Shown here: positions 1 to 6,530 of the stretch, piece by piece
How the letters are laid out: every line of letters starts with the position of its first letter
How positions within the stretch are numbered: the first letter of the stretch is position 1
Source of the DNA: an uncultured candidate division Zixibacteria bacterium
Lineage (GTDB): Bacteria; Zixibacteria; MSB-5A5; GN15; FEB-12
Assembly (NCBI GenBank): GCA_913009765.1
Contig: CAJVYT010000174.1
Location: forward strand, 1-8,620
DNA length: 8,620 bases
Reading direction: 5' to 3'
Notes under the pieces: generated by a model
The model's input: only the letters and a program-made list of their open reading frames with translations
What the model was told of the DNA's origin: nothing
The model's database searches: none
Program-made: the position numbers and the translations under genes

Positions 1-83
1 TATTATAGGCTCTTACTTCCGATCTGCTCGTGATGTGGCTGATTGGGTGATTTGAGTTATTTGATTATTTATTTTTTTTTTTT
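1..83. other. Non-genomic contig end: noise, degenerate adapter copy and poly-T
   Basis: This stretch lies outside the P7 adapter and cannot be genome adjacent to the insert. Bases 72-83 are twelve consecutive T, which is poly-A on the other strand, the usual signal when a four-colour Illumina read runs past the end of its template. Bases 16-25 exactly match the last ten bases of the Illumina adapter (CTTCCGATCT), and 9-25 resembles GCTCTTCCGATCT with a small insertion, so this looks like a corrupted adapter copy. Bases 26-71 match nothing I recognise and are probably base-calling noise. Confidence 0.85.
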
Positions 84-149
84 CAAGCAGAAGACGGCAT
101 ACGAGATATATCAGTGTGACTGGAGTTCAGACGTGTGCTCTTCCGATCT
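84..149 (+). other. Illumina TruSeq P7/read-2 adapter with index (contamination)
   Basis: Bases 84-107 are the 24-nt P7 flow-cell primer (begins CAAGCAGAAGACGGCATACG). Bases 108-115 are an 8-base index, ATATCAGT, whose reverse complement ACTGATAT is, as I recall, TruSeq LT index 25. Bases 116-149 are the 34-nt index/read-2 primer ending in GCTCTTCCGATCT. All three parts are full length and in order without mismatch to the sequences I know, so this is library-construction sequence left in the assembly. Genomic sequence begins at about 150. Confidence 0.99.
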
Positions 150-1411
150 TTCATTGCAATAAATACTATAAGCACGGTAAGAGGAAGCAGCCCTGAAATA
201 AGAACAGAAGAACGGAGATGCATAAGCATGATGATAACAACGATAATAGTAACTAATATCTCATCAACTAAAGCAGTATTTAATGTACCAAGAGTTTCAT
301 TAATCAAACCGGTACGGTCGTAAAACGGAACGATAGTAACTTGAGATTCTCTTCCGTCAGCCAGTATTTTTTTAGGAAGTCCGGGAGCTATCTCTTCTAT
401 TTTCTTTTTAACACTTTTAATCGTTGAGAGTGGATTCTCACCATAGCGAACTACTACAACTCCACCGACAGCCTCTGTCCCACCTTTATCCAATGCACCT
501 CGACGAATTGTAGGACCTAATGTAACCGAAGCAACATCTTTGATTCGAATAGGAACATTATCAAACTGTGTAATTACAGTATTCTCAATATCTTTTAAAT
601 TTTTAATAAAGCCAAGCCCCCTAATTACATACTCAACTTTATTTATTTCAATTGTCCTGGCTCCAACATCAACATTAGACATCTTTACACTTTTAAAAAC
701 ATCCTGAAGTTTAATATTATTGGCTCTCATGGCATCAGGATTTACGTCAATTTGATATTCCTGAACAAATCCACCAATAGAGGCAACTTCCGAAACACCA
801 TCAGCCGATTGTAAGGCATATTTGACTGTCCAGTCTTGCACAGACCTAAGTTCGTTTAAATCCCAGCCCCCTGTGGGATTGCCATCTTTATCACGACCTT
901 CCAATGTGTACCAGAAAATTTGTCCTAATGCTGTCGCATCAGGTCCCAATGTAGGAGTAACTCCGTCGGGCAGAGTCCCTGAAGGCAGGGAGTTTAGTTT
1001 TTCGAGTACTCTTGAACGTGACCAGTAAAACTCTACATCATCTTTAAAAATAATGTAGATTGAGGAAAATCCAAAATTAGAATAACTTCTGATAGTTTTT
1101 ACTCCCGGAAGACCTAACAAGGAAACGGTAAGAGGATAAGAAATTTGATCTTCAATATCCTGCGGGGAACGTCCTTTCCATTCGGTATACACAATCTGTT
1201 GGTTTTCACCAATATCAGGAATGGCATCTACCGGTACCGGATTTCGAGGAATTGATGTGATATCCCAATCAAACGGAGCAGACATAATACCCCATCCGAT
1301 AAATAAGAGAGTAACTAATATTACTACCAGTTTATTCAGGAGACAATATTGAATAACTTTATCAAGTAAAGACTGCTTCTGTCCGTCAGGGATTTGAATG
1401 TTTTGAGACAT
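150..1411 (-). CDS. cusA: CusA/CzcA-family heavy-metal RND efflux pump, N-terminal 420 residues only
   Basis: Inner-membrane proton-driven pump subunit of a tripartite heavy-metal exporter (HME-RND family, probably Cu/Ag type). TM1 is about residues 25-43. The first periplasmic porter region follows with family hallmarks: PVDAIPDIGENQ near 60-71, TEWKGRSPQDIEDQ near 76-89, GLPGVKTIRS near 100-109, LGPDAT near 155-160, and VASIGGFVQEYQ near 209-220. TM2 and TM3 are about 380-420. The reading frame runs on to base 83, but codon 421 straddles the adapter junction and residues 422-442 are pure adapter translation, so the gene is cut by the contig end and not by a real stop. Family members are usually about 1,030-1,250 aa; the TM4 proton-relay residues and the methionine metal-binding triad are therefore missing and metal specificity cannot be read. 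The start at 1411 has an AGAGGA ribosome site inside the end of the adaptor gene, 3 nt after its stop. Copper/silver is inferred from the partners. Confidence 0.95.
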
Positions 1412-1414
1412 ATT

Positions 1415-3457
1415 CTATTCCTCTTTCCCTGCTTTAGCAGTTAATGTCTTTTGAATCTCACCGCAACGCAGCATTGATTCACCTAAGAAAGAATTATACA
1501 CGGTATCTACAGTTTGAAGCCAGTATGCTCCTTTATTCTTATTTGCCATTGGGCAGAAAGTAAGATAGTAATTTTTACTCTCACTATGTCCAAAAATATC
1601 TTCCAGTTCAATTACTGATTTTGATAATAACAGGAAAGTACTCCTTAAATCTTCAATAGATTTATCTTTGGCACCTTTTTCGGCAGACTGGGAAACAGCA
1701 CTTGAAATTTTCATCCACGACATGTGTGCATCACCCTCAAATAAAGTCATATCAATTTTTTTCACTACGTCAGATACAGCTTGATATCCTTTTACCGCTG
1801 CCTTTAAATCATCATTTGCTAAAGACATTTGGATATCAAAATATCTATCATATAACGGATTCAGAGCAGCAATAGCTTTTGAACCGGCTTGCTTATTTTC
1901 TTGTTTTTTTGATTTCATCTTTTTAGAACTATTACCGGGCATTACCATATTCCCATGCCCTACAGGTGCCGCACCACCGTCAGGCGACATCATACTCGGT
2001 TTTGCCTGAATCTGAAGTTCACTGTCAATTTTGAAAGCACCATTGACAACAACTAATTCACCTTCTTTAAGACCTGACTTCACAACATAAAATTTGCCGG
2101 CACGAGGTCCTAAAACTACTTCTCGTCCTTCAAATAATGGTCCGTCTTCATTTGGAATCTCAACATATACAACGGCACGTTTACCTGTTATCATAGGTGC
2201 GGTAACAGGAATCAATAAAGGGGCATCTTTGTCAGAAATTGTCTTTGAAGCGTAACCGAGTTCTTCAGCTTTCACAAGCGGCATACCGCATATATCACAA
2301 AACCCCGGCTTATCTTTCACTTCTTCCGGATGCATAGGACCGATCCATTTACCGGCTAAATTTTCATCTATCACTTTACCGTTATTATCAAGTTTTGATT
2401 TTACAATACCGCTGACAAACATTTCCGGTTTCAGCAAATTCTTTTTATTATTGACAATAGCTCTTATTTTTATCGTTCGTTTTTTAGGATCAACAACAGG
2501 ATCAATAAAACTGATCGTAGCATTAAAAGTTTCACCCGGGAATGATGGAGAGCTGAACTGTACTTTCTGTCCATACCTTAGCCAAGGCAGGTCAGATTCG
2601 TATGCTTCAAAATAGACCCACAACTTTGAAAGATCAACTATTGTATATATTTGTGTTCCGGTTTTAACATACATACCTTCTTTGGCATTTTTGTGAACAA
2701 CAACACCGCCAATAGGAGCGTTGATAGTTAAATGTGTTGTAGTTTTTCCGGTCGTTTCAATTTCTTTAATCTGCTCATCGGTGAGTCCATACAAACGCAG
2801 TTTTTCCCTTGAGGCAACCAATGTTTGTTCTGCTGTTTCTTTTAAAATATTACTTTTAGTCTGTCCTAATGCTTTCTCAGCTTTTTTAGCTTGTAGTAAT
2901 TCTTCCTGTGTTGCCAATAATTCAGGTGAATACATATATACCATGTGATCCCCTTTGTTGACAGTCATTCCGGTAAAATCAGCATATAAACGGTCTAATC
3001 TACCGGGGACCCAAGCCGTAATATAATTTACTTTTCTTTCATCATACGCAATTTTGCCAACCATCCGTATTTCCGCTTCGGCAAAACCTCTACGCACAAC
3101 AGTTGACTGTATCTTTGCCAATTCTTTTGCTGCATTAGAAATACGAATCTGACGAGGACCTAACTCTTCTTCCCCAACACCCGTAACCAAAGGTATAAGG
3201 TCCATGCCGCATATAGGACATTTACCCGGATTTGGAAGCTTTATCTGCGGATGCATTGAACAAGTCCAAATTGTCGGTTTTGATGAAACTTCGGCAGTAT
3301 CTTCATGTACTGTTACATCCGAGGAATCAGATCCTCCGGAAGTCATTATCCCAAAGGAGAATGCCAGGATAATTACGATGACTAGTCCAATCCATCCGGA
3401 CACACTCTTTGGAGTGATCCTTTGTAGTATATTATTATTTGTTATTTTGTCATTCAT
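1415..3457 (-). CDS. cusB: CusB-type periplasmic adaptor with two heavy-metal-binding domains and C-terminal DUF3347
   Basis: Periplasmic adaptor (membrane fusion protein) linking the CusA-type pump to the outer membrane factor; 680 aa, much longer than E. coli CusB (about 400 aa). Residues 20-40 form an N-terminal membrane anchor or uncleaved signal, with no lipobox Cys. A heavy-metal-binding domain at 64-90 has Cys66, Met68, His69, Cys80, Cys83 and Met85 (CSMHP...CPICGMDL). The barrel-sandwich, helical hairpin and beta-barrel core covers about 95-355, including the APIGGVV segment near 247. A second heavy-metal-binding domain at 371-396 keeps Met375, His376, Cys387, Cys390 and Met392, but Gly373 stands where Cys66 is in the first. 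The membrane-proximal region is about 410-485, then a Met/Gly/Lys-rich linker (about 489-525) and a DUF3347 domain at about 530-675 ending in CPMANKNKGAYW and SMLRCGEI. The start is supported by AGGAG at 3464-3468, 6 nt upstream. The stop is 3 nt before cusA, so the two are probably translationally coupled. Confidence 0.95.
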   Translation of the reverse strand: MNDKITNNNILQRITPKSVSGWIGLVIVIILAFSFGIMTSGGSDSSDVTVHEDTAEVSSKPTIWTCSMHPQIKLPNPGKCPICGMDLIPLVTGVGEEELGPRQIRISNAAKELAKIQSTVVRRGFAEAEIRMVGKIAYDERKVNYITAWVPGRLDRLYADFTGMTVNKGDHMVYMYSPELLATQEELLQAKKAEKALGQTKSNILKETAEQTLVASREKLRLYGLTDEQIKEIETTGKTTTHLTINAPIGGVVVHKNAKEGMYVKTGTQIYTIVDLSKLWVYFEAYESDLPWLRYGQKVQFSSPSFPGETFNATISFIDPVVDPKKRTIKIRAIVNNKKNLLKPEMFVSGIVKSKLDNNGKVIDENLAGKWIGPMHPEEVKDKPGFCDICGMPLVKAEELGYASKTISDKDAPLLIPVTAPMITGKRAVVYVEIPNEDGPLFEGREVVLGPRAGKFYVVKSGLKEGELVVVNGAFKIDSELQIQAKPSMMSPDGGAAPVGHGNMVMPGNSSKKMKSKKQENKQAGSKAIAALNPLYDRYFDIQMSLANDDLKAAVKGYQAVSDVVKKIDMTLFEGDAHMSWMKISSAVSQSAEKGAKDKSIEDLRSTFLLLSKSVIELEDIFGHSESKNYYLTFCPMANKNKGAYWLQTVDTVYNSFLGESMLRCGEIQKTLTAKAGKEE

Positions 3458-3484
3458 GGCATTCTCCTAAAGATTTATTTATAA

Positions 3485-4000
3485 TTAGTGGTTATGACTG
3501 TTGTGATCACTAGCACTATCTTTTTGCATTTTCATATCATGTTTCATTTCCATCTTCATTTCCATTTTTTCTTTCTTACCGCCCATTTTATCAAGAACCT
3601 TTTGTGGATTTTCATTAAAAGTACCGCGGCATTTTTTACAACAGAAATAAATCCGACGACCTTCAAAATCTGCATATACAGACTTATCTTCTAACTCTTC
3701 TCCCGATACAGGACACGTTGTCTGAATGTTTTCAAAAAGAACTCCTTGTTCGGCTGCTTTTTTAAAATATGTATCAGGGTCTGCTTTAAATTTTTTCGAA
3801 CACATAGGACAACAATAATACACTCTTTGTCCTTGAATATCAGAATAATAAGATGAATCAATAGCACCACCCATAACTGGACAATTTGTTTGGTTTTTTA
3901 ATTCTTTTTTTGCTTCAGTTTTTTCTTCTGCTGCAAATGCTGAAAAAGAAAGCATCAGCAGCCCCAAAAGAATCATTGAAAAAAGTTTGTTTGTCTTCAT
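3485..4000 (-). CDS. Secreted double-YHS/TRASH-type metal-binding protein with Met/His-rich tail
   Basis: Predicted periplasmic metal-binding protein, 171 aa. Residues 1-23 are a signal peptide with a likely signal peptidase I site at AFA|AE; there is no lipobox. Two related YHS-like modules follow: one at about 38-75 with Cys40, Cys63, Cys64 and Cys67 (NCPVMGG ... YYCCPMC), and one at about 94-132 with Cys96, Cys120, Cys121 and Cys124 (TCPVSGE ... YFCCKKC). The tail from about 140 is Lys-rich with alternating methionines (146, 148, 150, 152, 156, 158) and histidines (154, 166, 169, 171), as in proteins that bind soft metals. The gene lies 23 nt after the outer membrane factor and 27 nt before the adaptor, with AAGGA about 8 nt upstream of the ATG. 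This is the position cusF holds in cusCFBA, so I infer a metal-capture or metal-delivery role for the pump. That role is not established by the sequence; the YHS fold and export are much surer. Confidence 0.9.
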   Translation of the reverse strand: MKTNKLFSMILLGLLMLSFSAFAAEEKTEAKKELKNQTNCPVMGGAIDSSYYSDIQGQRVYYCCPMCSKKFKADPDTYFKKAAEQGVLFENIQTTCPVSGEELEDKSVYADFEGRRIYFCCKKCRGTFNENPQKVLDKMGGKKEKMEMKMEMKHDMKMQKDSASDHNSHNH

Positions 4001-4023
4001 TTGTTTTTCCTTTAAAAATTAGT

Positions 4024-5382
4024 TTAGTTAGTTGTAAGTTCTATTCCGGTTAACATATCAAATTCGGCTTTTCTTTTAGCCAAATTTGTTATAGATCTGT
4101 CGAGCATAAGCTGAAAGTTCAACAACTGCCGCAGAGCATCAAGTACATTGAGAAAATCCGCTTTACCCGCTTGGTATGATGTATATGATGCGTTCAATGA
4201 TTGTTCTGCTTTCGGAACCAATCCATCTCGATATAATTGGAGCTTTCTTAAAGCATCATCATGCTGAAAAATTATTTTTTCTGTTATTGCTGTTAGTTGA
4301 TTCTCCTTATCTTTAAGTAAATACTCAGCCGATCTCTTTTTGGCTTTTGCTTCGCTCTTCTTGGCATTATTCTTTCCAAACCAAAGAGGAACATTTATAC
4401 CAACCGATGCTATCCAGGGGTCTTTACCGCTTTCATTTAATAAAGGGTTAAGAGCATCACCGGTTTCTATATAGTCAATCCCAAAAGTAAAATCTGGAAG
4501 AGATGATTTATTGGCGAGTCGTTCTGCATATTTTTCTTTTTCAATCAAATGTTCAATCGCATCTAAGTTTGGATTATTTTCAATTACCAACTCAATAGAA
4601 TTTTTATTTGATATTGTTTCTTCTTGGAAATAAATGGACTCAGGAATTGGAATATCTACCGTATCAGATATATTCAAAACCGCATACATCCTTGCTTTGG
4701 TAGGAATAATTTTATCTTGCAAAGTAATCATCCTGTCTTCAAGTTTTCCTAATTCAACTTGTGCTTTGATTACATCAGGATGTTGCTTGAGAGCTACTTT
4801 ATACTTAGCCCTTGCAACCGATTCCCAAAAAGTTAACAGTACTAAATTATCTTTTGTAATTTCAATTTCTCGACCTAAAAAATATAAATCATAAAAAACT
4901 GATTTGACTTGATATGACAACTTTAGAAGTTCGGCTTGAAATTTTTTGAAACTGACATTAGACATTTCAAATGCTATATCTTTTTTATCACCTAAAGTAC
5001 CAAACCAGGGTATTTTTTGACGTAAAGAAAACTTTTGATTTTGCGGACCTACTCTAGTTTCAGCATTTTCAATAAAATATCCGTATACAACCATTGGATC
5101 AGGCAATGCACCTACATATCCTGTTTTCTCTAAATCACCTTTCCATTTATAGAATACTGATTTTAAACCAGGATTGTTCAGAGCTGCGATTTTTAGATAA
5201 TCTTGTAAACTGGAACTGGAATTCAAACTGATTGGTGCAAAATCTTCATCAAAGTTTGCTTCAATTTCTTTAACTTCTTCCCGTGCTTCTTTTATTGACC
5301 CGAATTCTGTTTGTGAATAAACCCTGCTTCCCAACATTGGGCTTAGAATCAATAAGAATAGGACTTTTACTTTCAACTTCAT
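4024..5382 (-). CDS. TolC-family outer membrane efflux protein (CusC-like role)
   Basis: Outer membrane channel of the tripartite metal exporter; 452 aa from the chosen start. Residues 1-24 are a signal peptide (ends VYSQ). There is no lipobox Cys, so unlike E. coli CusC it is probably not a lipoprotein. The two repeated OEP halves show typical TolC features: NPGLKSVFYKWKGDLE and GALPDPMV in the N-terminal half, LRQKIPWFG before the first long helices, then NPNLDAIEHLIEKEK and VGINVPLWFGK opening the second half, and the C-terminal YQAGKADFLNVLDALRQLL helix ending RKAEFDMLTG. An ATG four codons upstream (5394) is in frame but has no ribosome site; the ATG at 5382 has GAGG 6 nt upstream and starts a cleaner signal peptide, so I prefer it. 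It is the first gene of the block, with the YHS gene 23 nt downstream. OMF membership is secure; the substrate is inferred from its neighbours. Confidence 0.95.
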   Translation of the reverse strand: MKLKVKVLFLLILSPMLGSRVYSQTEFGSIKEAREEVKEIEANFDEDFAPISLNSSSSLQDYLKIAALNNPGLKSVFYKWKGDLEKTGYVGALPDPMVVYGYFIENAETRVGPQNQKFSLRQKIPWFGTLGDKKDIAFEMSNVSFKKFQAELLKLSYQVKSVFYDLYFLGREIEITKDNLVLLTFWESVARAKYKVALKQHPDVIKAQVELGKLEDRMITLQDKIIPTKARMYAVLNISDTVDIPIPESIYFQEETISNKNSIELVIENNPNLDAIEHLIEKEKYAERLANKSSLPDFTFGIDYIETGDALNPLLNESGKDPWIASVGINVPLWFGKNNAKKSEAKAKKRSAEYLLKDKENQLTAITEKIIFQHDDALRKLQLYRDGLVPKAEQSLNASYTSYQAGKADFLNVLDALRQLLNFQLMLDRSITNLAKRKAEFDMLTGIELTTN

Positions 5383-5388
5383 ACATAA

Positions 5389-5392
5389 CCTC
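5389..5392 (-). promoter_or_regulatory. Ribosome binding site that decides the outer membrane factor start
   Basis: On the minus strand GAGG lies 6 nt before the ATG at 5382. The upstream in-frame ATG at 5394 overlaps the region just before this site and is preceded only by A/T-rich sequence, so the shorter form is favoured. Confidence 0.6.
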
Positions 5393-5430
5393 ATATTATA
5401 TTTTCATTAGACTTATATCAAATACCATGC

Positions 5431-5460
5431 CAAAAATATAAACCTCTTTGTAACAACAAG
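5431..5460 (-). promoter_or_regulatory. Possible Bacteroidota-type promoter for the RND efflux block
   Basis: On the minus strand TATTTTTG (5438 down to 5431) fits the Bacteroidota -7 box TAnnTTTG, and CTTG (5460-5457) lies 18 nt upstream as a partial match to the -33 TTTG box. Transcription would begin around 5425 and leave a leader of about 40 nt before the outer membrane factor start. The match is short, in very AT-rich DNA, and depends on the organism being Bacteroidota-like, so it is only a candidate. Confidence 0.25.
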
Positions 5461-5513
5461 TTATGCTTTCATGGCTATTCGCAACTCAAAATAATTATAG
5501 ATTATTATTCAAA

Positions 5514-5543
5514 AGTGAAGAATTATATATAATATTCTTCACT
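5514..5543. repeat. Perfect inverted repeat, 10-bp arms and 10-nt spacer; operator or terminator candidate
   Basis: AGTGAAGAAT at 5514-5523 is exactly complementary to ATTCTTCACT at 5534-5543, around the spacer TATATATAAT. On the minus strand the hairpin is followed by TTTTGAATAA, so it could be a weak terminator for the upstream block, 180 nt past the CDF stop. Equally it lies about 55 nt upstream of the candidate promoter of the RND block and could be a binding site for a dimeric regulator. The repeat is certain; its function is not. Confidence 0.8.
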
Positions 5544-5723
5544 ATGATAATAATTATTTTAACTTACTGATTCACAGACTAAATTTAGTTTTATTTTTTT
5601 GTTCCGGTAATAAATTTTACTGTAATTATCTGGTATAAAAGTATTAAACCTATTTAAGTGGTAGAATTTAATATTTGGGTAGCTCTTTAAGAAATCACTT
5701 ACTAATAAACCTGTTCATCAAAG

Positions 5724-6529
5724 TTATCTTAGTTTCAAAATCCGAATAGAACCAACAAAAACCACAACAACGATTATAGCACCAACAACAAGATCAGGAA
5801 ACTGTGAACCTGTCAGGCTTACAAGAACTCCTGCTACTATAACTCCTAAATTGACAATAACATCGTTTGCGGAAAATATCCAGCTTGCTTTCATATGTGT
5901 ACCTTGGTCTTTGTGTTTTGCTATTAGCCAAAGGCAGAAAACATTAGCAAACAGTGCAATCGTTGCAACTCCAATCATGTAAGGTGGATTAGGATCGCTT
6001 CCAAAAACAAACCTTCGACCAACTTCAAACATAGCTCCTACAGCTAATGCAAGTTGAAACCAACCACTATAATATGAGCAGCTTTTAATTTGTGCTGTGC
6101 TGCTTTACCAACTGCCAGTAAACTAATACCGTAGACAGTTGTATCTGCGAGCATATCAAGTGAGTCAGCAATAAGTCCGGTAGAGTCAAAGAGCCAACCT
6201 GAGACAAATTCAGCAACAAACATAATACCGTTAATGATGAGTAATATCCATAATACTTTAGCATGTTCTCGCTCTGAAGTACCTGATACTTGAGACGGTA
6301 AATCAGAGTCCAATTTCTCAGCAGTTTCTAATAATATCGCTCCCAACTTTAATCCAACCAAGCGACTATTGATTGTATCATTATCCCCGGTATGCCACAC
6401 TATCAAGATACGTTCTGCAAGATTGAATTCAAGTAGTTGAACACCCTCGCTTTCCTCAAGAGTTGTTCTAATTAGCTGTTCTTCAGCCATACAATCCATT
6501 TTAGGAATTTTAAATCTGCTTTTTTTCAT
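5724..6529 (-). pseudogene. HMA-domain cation diffusion facilitator (CDF) transporter, split by a frameshift
   Basis: Inner-membrane divalent metal (Zn/Cd-type) proton antiporter, broken into two frames: 6529 (or 6547) to 6044, and the remainder to 5724. From the ATG at 6547 residues are numbered 1-167. Residues 8-75 form an HMA-like domain with MDCMAEE (Met17, Cys19), where a classical CxxC has become CxxE. Residues about 97-150 are TM1-TM2 with DSLDMLAD (Asp128, Asp131, Asp135), the CDF metal site. The frame is lost after Ile159, at about bases 6069-6070: removing two bases there continues in the second frame as SGWFQLALAVGAMFEV, joining TM3-TM6 and giving about 270 aa, a normal CDF length without a long C-terminal domain. 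In TM5 FSANDVIVN keeps the Asp, but Phe stands where ZitB-like carriers have His. The start at 6529 follows the lgt stop by one base and matches where such proteins usually begin; neither start has a good ribosome site. It may be a true mutation or an assembly error. Confidence 0.85.
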
Positions 6530-6530
6530 A

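Larger units (their letters stand above)
5395..5723. other. AT-rich intergenic region between the two metal-resistance blocks
   Basis: About 330 nt with no convincing gene. It should hold the end of the acr3-lgt-CDF transcript and the promoter of the RND block, since everything reads leftward. I see a perfect 10-bp-arm inverted repeat (5514-5543), a possible Bacteroidota-type promoter (5431-5460), a 12-bp perfect palindrome without loop at 5578-5589 (ACTAAATTTAGT), and several all-A/T self-complementary runs (for example 5490-5506) that are expected by chance at this composition. No GC-rich hairpin with a T-run, tRNA, or recognisable riboswitch is visible. Confidence 0.7.

Noticed and set aside
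135..323. Plus-strand reading frame of 62 codons beginning MLFRSF
   Set aside because: It starts inside the adapter (GTG CTC TTC CGA TCT) and runs antisense to the cusA fragment; the rest is a shadow of that gene.
3488..3694. Plus-strand His/Phe-rich reading frame opposite the YHS gene tail
   Set aside because: It is the antisense of Met/Lys codons in the metal-binding tail; the minus-strand protein has a signal peptide, domains and operon position.
5463..5570. Plus-strand 35-codon reading frame in the intergenic region
   Set aside because: It has no ribosome site, contains the inverted repeat, and its Ile/Leu/Phe/Tyr-rich translation is what AT-rich noncoding DNA gives.
5578..5589. ACTAAATTTAGT palindrome followed by a T-rich run, as a possible terminator
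   Set aside because: It has no loop, mostly A/T pairs, and the T-run is on the plus strand where no gene ends.
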